The notes under the pieces: model-generated
Databases searched by the model: none
What the model was told of the DNA's origin: nothing
What the model saw: only the letters and a program-made list of their open reading frames with translations
From: Sciurus carolinensis
Taxonomy: Eukaryota > Chordata > Mammalia > Rodentia > Sciuridae
Assembly: GCF_902686445.1 (NCBI RefSeq)
Contig: NC_062224.1
Span: 51,459,156-51,523,155 of the forward strand
Length of the DNA: 64,000 nucleotides
Reading direction: 5' to 3'
Position numbers and translations under genes: made by a program
Shown here: positions 21,306 through 35,122 of the stretch, piece by piece
Layout of the letters: each line of letters opens with the position of its first letter
How positions within the stretch are numbered: the stretch's first letter is position 1

Positions 21306-21596
21306 CAGACAGTCCCCAACTTGGAATTTGTCTTATTTTGTTTTGATCTTACAATAGTGGGAAAGTTTGACCATACAACCATTGTTTTATAAAGTATTGA
21401 ATCAATTACATAAAATATTTGGCGCTTGATTATAAACTGGGCTTTGCCTTAGGGGATTTTGCCCTACTGCGGTCGGCTCTTCTGAGCACGTCTGCACCAG
21501 GCATGGTAAGCTACAGTGCCGCAGGTTAGGGGTGACATTTTCAGCCTACAGTGAGTACCTCAGGAGGTAACTTCATGGTGAGTTGAGGACTGCCTG
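21306..21596 (+). mobile_element. Tigger-like non-autonomous DNA transposon
   Basis: Terminal inverted repeats CAGACAGTCCCCAACTT (left) and GAGTTGAGGACTGCCTG (right) enclose about 290 bp, with an internal CATACAACCATT...TTTTGCCCTACTG...TTCTGAGCACGT series that I recognise from a mammalian TcMar-Tigger family. No transposase is present. A TA precedes the left end. Confidence 0.7.
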
Positions 21597-21599
21597 TTC

Positions 21600-24243
21600 T
21601 CTTGACAGTAGTGCTTCCATTCCCCATGTAAAAGTATATAACAAGAAGGTGAGGATTTAATAAATAGCTAAATTAAGACAATTCTAAGAGGAACTTTTTT
21701 AAAAGATGGAAACAATCTGCAGTTTTAAATTCAAAAACATGAAACAGCAAAGTCAGAGCCCTCAACCATAGTTTAAAACCCGTCAGATGCTGGCTTGCTG
21801 TGACAAGCTGGGAACCTTACCTCTGAAAATTCCTGGAGAAACAGGCTACAGCAGCTCCCTTGTGCTCCATGGATTCCCAGAGACTTGCATTTCAAGGCTC
21901 CAGACCACATCATATTCCTGGAGTGACGATTTCTGTCAGGAGAAGCAGATACCTCTGGTTTTCATTCAGGACCCCAGATAAAAGCCTGCCCAGAAAGACA
22001 TCCCTTACCCCAAGACTTGATTGGAGGCTTCTGGAATCTAAGCCACATGTCCCCTTTTCTACCTGGGTTGCACACTCACACACCTAAACACGGTGAAAAC
22101 CAGAACCATAATAACATGGCCTTATATTCTGTTGTTGGTAAAGATGAGATGACTTTGTCCTCAGATAACGTGTCTGGTGTTTAAACGCAGATCATTTCAT
22201 TCCCAGTCTTTTCCTCCTTTCTGTTTCTCAGTTTCTGGCAAGGAGGAAGTAATAGTTTTTTCATGTGCTGTCATTCAACTAATTTAACATCCCATAACTC
22301 TGCCAGAGTTACTATCAGAGCATGATTGCTACTTTCCATATGCATAAGAAATAGCTTTTGAATTCTAACAGAACCAAGGCTGAGCATTATAGTTTAAATG
22401 AGCCTATAGAAATTGTTACTGGAAATTCATTCACTAAAGAAGGGCAAGAAAAGACTGCCAAGTAGGCAGGAATGCAGGAGCTGAGGTGGGGGTGGAGAGT
22501 AAACAAGGGCTCCTCTACTGACTGGAGGGAAAGAGTGGCCTACACCCTACTGATAAATCAGCCAGAAAGGAAGGGGAGAGTGAAATTGTGCAGCACCTCA
22601 AGGAATTGGAAAGCATGGGTTCATTGATAAGCCAAATGGTATGCATGATTGAAAGGAGGAGCCGTGGAAACAAAGACTCATTGGCAAGAAGTGTAGCATG
22701 GTGGAATCTGCACAGGTTTCAAGTTGAACAGTCCTGGGTTAAAATACCAGCTTACTCACTCTTCATAACTGTAATTCCAGCCCAGGTTCACAAACTCTGG
22801 GAGCATCCTCTCAGATTGTCTCATACTTCCTCAGGGCATGCTGAAAGTGCATATTGTTGGATCCCCTTCCAGAGATGTCTGTTCACTCAGTCTAAGATCA
22901 CTGTTACCAAGGGAGCCCTGTTGTGATGTTTGAGCATGACCACCCACTTCCTGGCATATTGTCAATGACTAGGTTACTGTTTAACAGCTCTCCAGCAAGC
23001 AGAATGGTATTGCAGTCCTGCCAGCAAATACCAGAAAGGTGTGTACATTCACATAGTCATAGCTCCTTTCACACCTTCAAGGGGAAGTGGAAGAAATGAA
23101 GTGGTGGTGGTTAGCTATGAAGCACCACTATCAACATGCACCATGTTCAGAGATGCCAGTGGAGCAGCAACAGCAGTGACAACCTGCCCTAGGGACCCCA
23201 AAGTTTGCAGAAAGGCCCTGGGAGGTTTACTAGAGGTTGCCCTATGGGGCTGAGCCTGCCTGCCATGTTGCCCCAGGGAAGACTGGTGCCTTAGACTGTC
23301 AAGACTGAAATTAATAGATCTTCCTCTTAACAGAATTAGATCTAAGTTGGATTTATTTTAAATTACTACTAATATTATTTATCCTCCAAAAGATAGCTGT
23401 TGTTGTTTTTTTTTTTTCATAACTTCCAATGTGTGAAATAAACCAAAAGTCTTGATAAGCTTATGAAACAGACTGGACCTTCAGGAGAGTCTGACCACAA
23501 CTTTTCATGGCACCCCTTGGGGGTCTCTGGTGCAATCATAATGAAGCAAACAAACCGACTTGAAGAGGTTAAATACAAATTCACATGGCAATGGATGGTA
23601 ACACTGCAATAGAATTCAGTACTGTTTCTTGAAAACACAGGTTGTGTCCATCCCACTAGAGGAATATCCTTTGGCTTCCTTGCCCATGCCTGAGGAAAAT
23701 GTTAACGTATAGGAAACTGACAATATCCAATTCAAAAATGTATTTTGTGGCACAAAGGAACAATAACACAAGGAAGCAAAGAGGCCGATGCAGGAGGTGG
23801 TATGTTTTGTAAGAAGAGTGACCCTGCTTAAACAGCTGGTCAAGAGCATGGCAAGGGCTCGAAGATAGGAGGGCTGCTCCAAATTTAGCCTTAGCAAGAG
23901 ACACAACCCCCAAATGTGATGTGTGCACCCTGTTCAAGCTCTTAAGCCATCTGAACAAATGACCTGCTTGCAACAGTGGCACAGTTTGACTAGAGACTGG
24001 TATTAGATGATATGAAGGTATTGTTAAAGTTTGAGCATGTCAGCGTTCTGAAGGTTCTTTAAGAAAACATGCTTGCACCTAAGAGATGCAGACTGAAGTA
24101 GGGGGAAGGAAGTGGCTGAGCCAGGAGCTGGATTTATAATGTCTCAGGAAAGAAGGGAAAACAGAGAAGGCGGACATGGCCAGGGCTTGATGATTCCTGA
24201 ATCTGTGTGAGGGGATGGGGGCCTGTGTTGTTCTCTTCTATAC

Positions 24244-24298
<55 letters not shown>

Positions 24299-25890
24299 AA
24301 TCTTTTCATAATAGGTCATTGCATTTTCTTTCAGAGGTGTCAGATCAGCCATAAAAGACTGAATCTACCTTGTTGGAGTGCTGACTGTGCACCAACCCGT
24401 ATCTCTGAGCAGCTGACTGGTGCATAACGATGCCACCAGGGGAAATGCTGTTTCCCTGCTGCTGCCGTGAGCTGCTGGTCTACCCAGAGTCCAGTTGTGA
24501 CAGCTGTCTCAGGTTGCCACATACAATAAAGGGCATCTGTAAGTGGGCCATCTGTAAATGACATCCCTCCTGTTAACAGGGCTTACAGGCCAAGCACATC
24601 TGGTGGTCCTTCTGCCCTGACCTCGGTCCTCCGCGCCAAGCACTGGAAGAAGAGGGCCATTCTGCACACATTTTACAGCAAGAAGAGACCCCTCTCTCCT
24701 TGCTTTCACACACACATAGTGCCTTTTGATTTACTTCCTAAACTCTCCACTGACTATATTAGGGTGAAGATCACAAGTTACATTTAAAATAACAATAGCA
24801 TGAAATAAGTTCCTCCCCAGCAATCCAGAACCTCGAGACCAGATCCCATACACCTCCCTGGCTTCCCTTTTACCACCTACTGATCCCTGTTCATGCACTG
24901 CAGTTTCCTTCTGGGGCTGCTGTTCCAGTTTGCATTCCTCCCAGCGCACCTGCCCTTTGTTTCTCCACAGAGCATAGACCTTCTCTATTTAATGTTCAAC
25001 TCAAATGCTGTGTCCTTTTTGAAATTCTTTCCTGGTAGTGATCTTTCTTTCCCTGTTGTGCTTAATCTATTTTTCTGTCTTGTATGACTCTTGCACATGA
25101 GTTACTGCCCCTAGGTCTAAGTTCCTTGATTGCATCATTTTATTCTTGCTGGTCTCCAGCAAGGAGCACAGTGCCTTCTTTCTGTACGTGGTGTTTGTGT
25201 GTAATGAACTAATAAATGAAAAATAGAACCTCTTATGATATTTGCTTGTATAAATCTCAAGGGTTTGGAAAATATCCTGAGCTAAAACTTAACAAATATT
25301 TTAAAGGAAATAGCAGTGCCTGTGGTGTTCTTTGTGTGGAATTGTGCTTCATAGAAACCCAGGCAAACCTGCTGGAGCAGGGGCACGTTTTCCAAGAAAC
25401 CTGCTGCGCTCAGTTGGCCTTACCTTTCACAGTTATGGTAGACTAAATGTGAGGCCTAGGTGGGAGATTCATGTAATCAGGATTAAGAGTTCTTCTCTCT
25501 GTGCCGATTTCTGGATTTCTGTTGTGTAGGACTTCCCTGCGGGTTTCCTCTTTGTTCAGGCACTTGATGAGACATTCTCTGAAGACTGATCAGTGCAGTA
25601 GGAGACAAGGGACCTCTGCTGCAGCCCCAGCTGAGCCTGTACTGACACCAGGCCCTCAGAAGCTCTGCTTCTTTTAAGTGATTATTCTCAGTAGATGCAG
25701 CCTCTAAAGGGAGCCTGGATTCAGCCTAGCTAAAAATAGACTCCACAGCCACTCCTTCAGTTTGCTTTCTGAAATGTGGGTCTTTTGCTATGCCACTCTT
25801 CTGCATAGCCTGGCCTACTGGGACAGCGCTGTAGCCATAGATAGAGACTCAGTACACATGGGCTGCTCCTCTCACTTCCCAGGTTTAGTA
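21600..25890. other. Intergenic, no gene recognised
   Basis: Contains a (TG)n microsatellite and scattered short open frames without family similarity. No RNA gene was seen. Confidence 0.4.
24245..24298. repeat. (TG)n microsatellite
   Basis: About 27 TG units with a short TATA interruption. Open frames through it are artefacts of the repeat. Confidence 0.95.
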
Positions 25891-25894
25891 AGCT

Positions 25895-26345
25895 CAGGGG
25901 CAGGGCTAGTGGACAAATAAAATTGGACAGAAAGTGACCAAATCAAGTTTTATTGGAATTTGGCTCTCAGGCTAAATTCCCAGCCTCCCAAGGTACAGGT
26001 GAGGGAAGGGAACCAGAGAAATCATACATGGCTCTGACTGCCCAGGGTCTTTATAGGCCAGAATGGGAACGGGTCCTGCTGAGTGATAGGTGAATATAAG
26101 GGTGAGTGGAGTTTTCCTGCCCATTTGATTGGTCGCTGTTTTGGCACACTGCCCTCTGCCTCAGTTGCTCCACTCTCCCTCATATAGTCACTCAAATTCC
26201 GACCTAAAACCAGGTCCCACAAGAAGGGACATGGTCCCACCTCCCACCCTTTAGAAGGGTTCCCAACAAAGTACAAGATAGTACCAAGAATAGAGAGGGT
26301 GTACAGAATCTGGACCCCTAGGGGACTGCAGAAGGGTGCAGCAGA
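25895..26345 (-). mobile_element. Probable ERV LTR, minus orientation
   Basis: In minus reading: an inverted CCAAT context (GCGACCAATC), a TATA-like CCTATAAAGACCC (about 26057-26045), then CCAATAAAACTTG about 95 bp downstream. Promoter followed closely by a polyadenylation signal is LTR architecture. Ends are approximate and the family is not assigned. Confidence 0.55.
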
Positions 26346-29300
26346 CATGGACAGGAGGTGGTGACGTGGTGCTGTCATGCCCTGCACTGGGGAGCATGAG
26401 CCTCGACATGGCTGTGCCTGGACATGGCCCTCAGGAGGTGCTTATCGTACCACAGGAGGACCCACGAGCCTCCTCCTCTGTGCTCTGCTGGTTTGCCTTT
26501 GCTTTTTCTGTATCTCCTTAACTGCTTTCACAACTGATTTGTTCTACCAACTGCTTACAATTCTTTATAGTTAACTCATAACTAATTTGGGGGTGTTTGT
26601 GTAAATGACAATTATTCCTCTGAAATAGCAATTAAAATACACCTTAGCAAAGTATTTAAAATGCTTCTTCCACAAGGAGAAACAAGTATTGTATTTCTTT
26701 TTCTAGAAGGACTGGATGAAATGTCCCTAGACTCACTCTGAAATTCCACTGTTCCTGAGTGTTTTTCTTTGTTCTTTTGATTTCCTGATTTTCCCTGTAG
26801 AAAACTGGATGGCCTATTTTTGGGTATTTTGTTTCCAGTAGCATATCTGTCCTTAGGAAAATGTTGACTGTGTCTTTGATTCTAATTTATACTTCTAATG
26901 ATATTTGATTCCAGATGATATCTGACTGACTCCTAAAACCTCATTACCTACAAATCACTAAATTAATGAATTTGTACTAAGCTGGAAGAGTTAGAGGTAA
27001 TTTCGAATTTTTGTCTTTCTTAATTTTATTAATTCAACTAATGAATACAATGCTGGGTGCTTGATTGAATAAAAGAAATGATGTGTGGCCTGTTCTACAT
27101 GGCTGCTTCTTTGAAACCTGTAAGTACCTTATAGAAATTTACCATGTATCCAAGAACTGAAGTATCTGAGCCTTCCCACTAAACACTGCTATTAGGTTTT
27201 CATATTTAAATGATAGTCAATGCAAAAAACATTTGAATTGGCACTTGCTGGGACTTGAACTAAAACAAATATTTAGCATACTGAAAAACCACTCTGGGAA
27301 ATTTAAATATGAAAACTGAACATATTTGCAAAAGTAGAAAGTTGCAGACACCCAGAGGGAACTTCAGAGCTTATAACTGAATTGTTCCCCTAAGTTCCTG
27401 GTTCTTTTGCACCATTTTCTGATACTCAGAAACTGGGTTTCTGATCTGGGCAACAAGTTTTGTGCAACTATGTAGTTTGGCATTTCTCTAATTGAAATGA
27501 GGTCAGGATCCATAATATCATGTGAGTTCTACCATTAATAACATTTCCAGGATCATGGTTTTTTAAAAAGACAAATATAATCCCATCCTGTTTTTCCACA
27601 CACTAGGGAAAAGAATAATAGATTACAGTTGCAAGAATGTCTGCTGCTCCCCTCCCTGCTTCCCAATCCTCTTCCCCTGGAATATTACTTTCCAAGGGCT
27701 ATAGATTACAGTCCTTAGAGGGCAGAGTTGGTCCCCTTGCCAGAAGCTTCAGGTGCTACAACAGGTTTCCTCTCTGGAATGACCAGAGATCCAAAGCAGA
27801 CAGGACTTTTTAGCTTTCTTATAGAATGTTTTCTTTCCCCTCTAAGTAAAACTGCAGGTAATATTTCATCATGCAGCCTAGGACAGAAAATTCCCCAAAG
27901 ACAGGAGATTGTTTGTCAGAGTGCTGCTTAGGAGTCCAGCATGTAAGTCCCCCAGACCCCTGGGGCCTAGTGCTCAGGAGCCCATGCTGCACATAGCAAC
28001 TCTCTGGACCCTCTTGCTCCACAGAGATGACATGAAAGCCAGTCCCCTGAAGGCTGGGAGAGGGTCACAGTCTCTGAGAAACTGGGGTGAGGAAAGTGGC
28101 AGTGGCTGATGATCAGCGGTCATGCAGGGGAAAGGCCATAGGTTGAGGACATGGCACCAAGTTAGGTGGTGCTCTTAAATGTTAATTTGGTGAATTAAAG
28201 AGGGAGCAAAAAATTTAAAAATCTAACAAATCGACTTACAGTTTTCAAGATTCAGAAGGATCACACTGCTATTGTTTTCTAAACATGTGCTTGCATAACA
28301 TCTAGTAAACACCATTTCCAAACTGCTGTGAACTTTCTGGTGGAGCTACTGGGAGCAACTCATCTTTTCCTAAGTCCAGTTGTGGTGCCCAGTGAGCATA
28401 TTAGTTTTTATTTATCCATTCCAGGTTCCTGTTGTCTTCCAGGAAGGCCTTGGACCTCAGGACTGATGGATCAGAGTAGATCCTGAGCAACTGGCAGTGG
28501 GGAGTCAAGACCCTCATGGAATGAGTGCTTGGGTGGCCCCCTCCCCATCTGTCATGGTCAGTGTCAGGGGGTCAAAGTGAAGGGAGACAAAGTTGAGACC
28601 TAGTTAGGCAATTGGTTGAGCTGTAGATCCAACCAAAGTTCTCCTCTCCAGTTTTTAGCAACTAGACCCCACATCAACCAGCACATTTGGGTCTGTGCCT
28701 GAGGGAGGTAGCACCCTAAACTAGGAGCTTCACCTTATTTTCCACCCTGGCACTTGCAGCTACCAAATATCCCGTGACTAGAGTAGGTCAGTGTGGCCTT
28801 TGTGGCCAGCAGTGGGCATGCATACTAACAAGAGGGTATCAGAGGGTCCTCGCAGGTCTCCCAAAGAGTCCACACCCACTCCAGGGGCTCTTTTTCTAGA
28901 GGACTACCACTAAATCACATGACCCAGGAGGGAAGGAATGCTAGTGCCTGGAGAAGAAAACAGTGATTCTCAAATGAAAGAGAGATGCCAGCAACTAAGA
29001 ATTGACTGACATATGCATCCCTTATACAGGAAGAGTAGCGGGGCCTGAAGTCACCTAAATTTAATGCTATGTGTCAGCAAAATATATAAAACATAAAACC
29101 TGGTATATAATCACAAAGCTAAAATATTTACTAATTAAATCAAAAAGAGCCTCCACAAAACAAATCCGTAGCACCAGTCTCACATGTGGCTGATGCCGCC
29201 TGATGGGTCTGTCCATCATCATCAGTGCTGGGGGAATGGCACCACCACTGCGAAGTTGCTCATCTGGAGCTGGCTTGCCACCACTGCCCCGAGAGCTCTT

Positions 29301-29670
29301 AGCCTGCCACCACTTCTTTCTAGTCAGTCCTGCCAAAAAAAAAAAAAAAAAAAAAAAAGCTTTAATTAGACTCCATGCTGCCATGCCATCTGAAAACCAC
29401 TTGACCTGAGGGTATCACTTCTTAGGCACCTGTGTGCCACTCCTCTTTGCCCTTGTGAAGGACATCAGTTCATTCTTTTCTTGCTGACATCGCTCTGTCT
29501 TTCAGATGATGGTCCTTCCCGACATTCTGTGGGGTGATGAGCAGCCAGACAGAGGACCCCACCCAGCAAAGGTGTCCTCATGCTGGCTGGACATGGCACT
29601 TCACAGTTCACATTCCCTCCAGCCAGGCAGATGGCAAGTGACCCAGGTGGGTCCAGTGGAGTCCCTCCTG
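26346..29670. other. Intergenic, no gene recognised
   Basis: No convincing genes. It holds a perfect 16-bp inverted repeat (27196-27211 / 27301-27316) and an A-run of about 24 bases (29335-29358), which may be the tail of an unrecognised retroposon. Confidence 0.4.
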
Positions 29671-29671
29671 T

Positions 29672-29950
29672 GGTGCTGTAGTTTGGATCTGGAGTGTCCT
29701 TCAAAGGCCCAGTGTTAAAGGCTAATTCCCAGGTGTGGCCCTTTTGGGAGGTGGTGGGACCTTCAGGATGTGGGGTCTAGTGGGCAGTCTTGGGGTCACT
29801 GGTGGCAGGATGGTGTGAAGAGCACAGTGTGGTTCCAGCCCTCTCCTCTTGGTCTCTCTCTCTTTTGCTTCCTGGTCCTGGGGTAAGAGGTGTTGCTTTA
29901 CCATGCATCCAGTCATGATGTGCTGCCTCAACACAGCTGAAAGCAAGCAA
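29672..29950 (+). mobile_element. MaLR-like LTR fragment
   Basis: Begins TGTAGTTTGGATCTGGAGTG with the GGGAGGTGGTGGGACCTTCA and GTGGGGTCTAGTGGG motifs of ERVL-MaLR LTRs. The 3' boundary is uncertain. Confidence 0.55.
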
Positions 29951-30779
29951 AAGCAAATCCAGAAATAACTTCCACAAGAGGGGAAACATTTGGGGCACAG
30001 AAAATGGCTTGTGGAAAAAGTGACTATAGCAGCACTCCCCACCACCAGGGAAAGAAAGAGCTTGTCCTGCCAGAGAAGAGACTTCCAGTGCACCTCATGG
30101 CCTGGGAAAGCATCACCAGTGGCACCTGGAAAAGAGATTGCCAGCTGAGTTTCTGCAGCCTGGAAAGTGTGTGCTCAGTGCTACCTGAGAGGGTGGTCAT
30201 ATGCTGCATTTCTATGACCAGGGAAAGTATATGCTCATGTGGCCACACTTCCTTCCTGCAAAAGCACCCCAATACCCAGCATGCTCCCAACACCAGGAGA
30301 TAGGGATCCCTAGCAGCAGAAAATTCCAAGAAGTTGCCTGAATCAGAGAAACTGAAATAAACATAGAAAATTTTGCCTGGACCATTCATGATCTGGATCC
30401 CAAGGGAAAAATCTCCCATTGTTGCTGGCAGCTACATGTGAGGATTTGCACACCAGGGCAGATACCAGGTATTTTGTAGTTAAAGCAGTGAAGGTGAAAC
30501 CTGTCTCAAACACCCACCAAATAAGTTCCATCCAGACTAAATCCCAATTACTAAAATCTCCAGTTTATAACTCTGCAATACACTAGCCACAGAAACACAA
30601 TTTGCCATACCCAAAATTGTGCTACCACAGTGTATCCCAGGATCCTGGAAGTTGAGATCTACCACAACCAGTTTTTCCTCCTGGATGTCCACATACAGGA
30701 TCTCCAAATAAACCTGTTCATAAGAAAATTCTCCAAGAAACATTATAATCAAAATAACTAACATGGAGATAAGAAAAGA

Positions 30780-33700
30780 ATATTAAAAGATGCAAAAAAG
30801 AAACAACAGGTCACATTTACAGGCAAATCAATGTCTCACTTCTGATTTCTCAACTCAGACCCTATAAGAAAGAAAGGCCTAGAATGAGATTTTATAAGTT
30901 CTTGAAACAATTTCCAACCAAGATTCTTATACACAGCAAAGCTCTCTACCATATTCAGTGGGGAAATAAAAACTTTCTATGACAAGAATAAACTAAAAGT
31001 ATTTATGTTAACCAATTCAGCACTATAAAGAAATATGAAAGATAAACTGAACAGAGAGGAACCCAAAAACAAATCCCAAAACTCCCAAATAAATGACAAA
31101 ACAATACAGGACTAATCATCTAAATGAGAATCGAGACAGAATTAAACATATTAAAAAATCAAAATGGCAGTAAACCACAATACATATTCATAATAACCAT
31201 GAATAAAAATGGTCTCAAATCCTCTACTGAAAGACATAGATTAGCAGAATGAATCAAAAACCAAGATTCAACTATATCCTATTTGAAAAAGACTCATCTC
31301 ATAAGCAAAGGCATTCTCAGCAAAATGGTAAAAGGATTGAAAAAATATTCCATGCAAATGGAATCTGTTAACAGTGGGAGTAGCCAGTCTCATGTTTGAC
31401 AAAATTGATTTGAAGCACAAATTAATCAAAGGAAACAAAGACCATTATACTCTGTTAAAGGGAGCAATCCAGAAAGGAGATGCAATGACAATAAATACAT
31501 ATACACCAAATGTCAATGCACCCAATTATCCTAAAAAAGTACTCCTTGGCATTAAATCTCAGATATACCCTATGGGGTGACTTCAAAATAAACCATATTC
31601 TAAGTCACAATGTAATCTGAACAAATACAAAAATTTAAAAAAAATAAGAATTCATATCATCCCAGGCATCCTACCATCCCATAATAAAATTAAACAGAAA
31701 TCAGCAGCCAGAAAAATAATGAAAAACAAACACACATGGAAATTAAATAATACCCTTTTAAATTAAGAATGGATCAGAAAAGATATGAGAGAAGATATAA
31801 AGAAATACTTACAAACCTATGAAATAAAGATATAAAATGTTAAAATCTCTGGGACAGAATGAAAGAAATAGTAAGAGGAAGATTTATTACATTGAACATT
31901 TACATCAAAAACAATACGTCTCAAATAAATAAGCTTATGCTCCAACTCAAGGCCTTAGGAAAAGAACAAACTAACTCCAAAATCAATAGAACACAGGAAA
32001 TATTAAAGATGAGGTCCATAATTGATAAATCAAGGATAAAAAAAATACACAGGATCAATGCAACAGAGAGTTTTTTTGTCTTAAAAGATAAATTAGATTG
32101 ATAAACCCTTTGACACACCACCCCCCCAAAAGAAGAGAAGACCCAAATCAACAAAATCATAGATGAAAGAGATATCACCACAGGCGTTTCTGAAATTCAG
32201 AGAATCTTTAGAAACTATTTTGAAAATTTATATCCCAGTAAACTCCAAAATCAACAAGACTTTGAAAATTTGTAGACACATATGACCTGCTCAAATTGAA
32301 CCAGGAAGATATAGAAAATGTAAGCAGACCAATTCAAGTAATAAAATTTAAAAAGCAATTAAAAGTCTACTAACAAAAAAAATCCAGGAAAAGATGTATT
32401 TTCAACTTAGTTCTGCTACAAGAGGAGTCCCAGTCTTCTTCAAGTTATTTCATGTAATTGAAATGGAAGGAACACTCCCAAATACATCCTACAAAACCAG
32501 AATAACCCTGATTAAAAAAAAAAGACATATGTAGAAAGAAAACTACAAATCTCCATAATGAACTTAGATTGAAAAATCCTTAATTCAAACAACATTAGCA
32601 AACAATGTCCAAAAACACATTAAGAAGATAATACATCATGACCAACTGGGCTTCCTCCCAGGGATGAAAGATTGGTTCAACCTATGCAAATCAATAAATA
32701 TATTTCATGAAATAAATAGAATTAAGAGCAAGAACCATATGATCATCTTAATAGAAGCAGAAGCAGTCTTTGGGAAAAAAATCATTCATGTTAAAAACAC
32801 TGGAGATACTAGGGGTAGAGGGAATTTACCTTAAAATTATAGAGGCAGTATATGGGAAACCCAAAGTCAATATCATCTGAATGGAGAAAAACTGAAACCT
32901 TTCCCTCTAAAGTCAGTAAAAGTTAAGGATGTACACTCTCATTGCTTCTGTTCAATATAGTTCTCAAAACTCAAGCCAGAGCAATCAGGCAAGTGAGTGA
33001 AATTAAAGTGATACACATAGGAAAAGAGACAAACTATCATTGTTTGCTGATGACATGAAACTATATCTAGAAGACCTAAAATATCACCACAAGGCTCCTA
33101 GAACTGATAAATGAATTTAGCAAAGTAGCAAGATACAAGAACAATACTCATAAATTGATAGCTTTTCTATGCTTCAACATTGATTCAGATAAGAAAGAAA
33201 TCAGGAAACCCACCCCTTTTGCAATATCTTAAAAATTTATATATACATACATACCTGGGAATTAATCTAACCAAGGAAATGAAAGATTTCCATAATGAAA
33301 ACTAGTCAACACTGAAAAGGAAATTGAAGAAGACCTTAGAAGACAGAAAGACCTCCCATGTTCTTGGATAGGCAGAATTAGTATTGTCAAAATGGTCATA
33401 CTACCAAAAGTAATTTACAGATTCAATGTTATGCCCATCAAAATTTCAATGACATTGTTAGCAGAACTAGAAAAAAAAACCCATTCTTAAAGTCATTTGG
33501 AAGAATAAGAGACCCAGAATAGTCAAAGCAATTCTGAATAAGTAACATAGGAGGCATCATTATACCCATTTTAAACTTATACTGCAGAGCTGTAGTAGCA
33601 AAAACAGCATGGTATTGGAATCAAAGTAGACATGGAGATCATTGCAATAGAATAGAAGACACAGAGGCAAATTCACCTGCTTACAGCCATCTGAAACTTG

Positions 33701-34900
33701 ACACAGATACCAAAATTATACCTTGAAGAACAGATGACCTTATAACAAATGGTGCTGGAAAAACTGGATAGCTATAAGTAGTAGATTGAAATTAGATCCC
33801 TATCTTTAAACCTACAAAAAAAAGGGAATTGAATTGAATCAAAGACTTAGAATTTAGACCAGAAACCTTGCAACTACTAAAAAAAAAAAAAAATAGGGCC
33901 AATAGTTCCTAATATAGGTGTAGGCACTGACTTCTTCAAAAAGACCCCTAACATTCAAAAAAGAAAAAAAATACATGAATTAATAAGTGGGATGCCATAA
34001 AATCAAAGAGCTTCTACACAACAAAGGAAATGATCAAGAGAGTGAAGAGGAAGACTATGGGATAGAAAAAAAAATCCTTGCTAGCTATTCCTAGCAGTTT
34101 ATAAATAACACAAATTATTTTTATAAAGAACACAGAAAACTCAATACCAAAAAACATCAATAAATGGACAAAATAATCAAACAAAACAAAGCAGTGTGGA
34201 GATTACCCCCCAAAATATCTGGAATGGAACCACCTTAAGACCCACCTATCCCACTCCTTGATATTATTCTAAAAGAACTAAAATCAGCATACTACAGCAA
34301 AACAGACACTGCAATGTTTATATCAGCACAATTCACAATAGTCAAATTGTGAAATCAACCCAGATCCCTGTCAATAGATGAATGGATCAAGAAAATGTGG
34401 TATATTTGCACAATGGAATTTTAAATTTAGTAATAATGGCACTTAAAAATGAATGAAAATGGAGAAAATTATGCTAAATGAAATAAGCCAGACTCAGAAA
34501 ATTAAGGGTCCAAAGTTTTCTCTCATATGTGGAAATTAAAGCAAAATAAGTAAAGAAGGAAGTGGAAGGGGTTTGGATGTCATAAAGATACAAGGAAGAT
34601 CTGAGGAATAGAAGCAAGACAATGACAGGGAAGGATTAAAGAAGGGAAAGTAAAAATTATGGAATGAATAAAAAATAATCATATTATATACATATACAAA
34701 TATACTAAAAGGAATATTTTCTTCAAGTATATGTAGAAAGTCCAATCAAAAATAAATATACAAAGGCATGAAAGGAAGATCAATAGAGTAGAGAAGGGAA
34801 AAATGGGAGAGGAAATAGAGGGTGGAAAGGATTCGAATCAAATTCTTTGTATGTATAATTTTGTCTAAAGGAACCCCAAACTACGTTTAATTATAATAGT
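30780..34900 (+). mobile_element. Old L1, decayed ORF2 and 3' end
   Basis: Long A-rich stretch whose broken frames show L1 ORF2 landmarks in order: the ACCAACTGGGCTTC segment of the reverse transcriptase near 32640, the GTTTGCTGATGACATG segment near 33040 encoding FADDM, the CTACCAAAAGTAATTTACAG region near 33400, and the end-domain text near 34370 (TCAATAGATGAATGGATCAA). Many stops and indels; no intact ORF. L1 ORF2 encodes endonuclease and reverse transcriptase in active copies. Confidence 0.85.
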
Positions 34901-34924
34901 CTAATTTTAAAAATTGAAGAGCCA

Positions 34925-35122
34925 AGGATTGGCTCCAGGAGTTACTGGAAGCTTACCAAGAGGCAAAGTAGGATCTTTCCCTAGAAACTCTAAAAGGAGC
35001 ATGGCCTTGCCAACATCATGATTTCAGACTTCTATCCCCCAGAATTTGAAAACAATATTGTTTCTTTAAGTCACCCAGATTGAGTCATTTCATTATGGCA
35101 GCTCTGAGAAAGTGATACAGAC
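34925..35122 (+). mobile_element. MLT1-like (ERVL-MaLR) LTR fragment
   Basis: GACTTCTATCCCCCAGAATT, a TTTCTTTAAGTCACCCAGAT segment and an end resembling GAAAGTGATACAG match the 3' half of MLT1 LTRs. Confidence 0.65.

Noticed and set aside
24134..24427. Open frames with runs of Thr-His or Val-Cys
   Set aside because: Produced by the (TG)n microsatellite.
29067..29409. Frames across the 29.3-kb A-run
   Set aside because: Runs of Lys/Phe come from the A-run; the flanking sequence was not recognised as coding.
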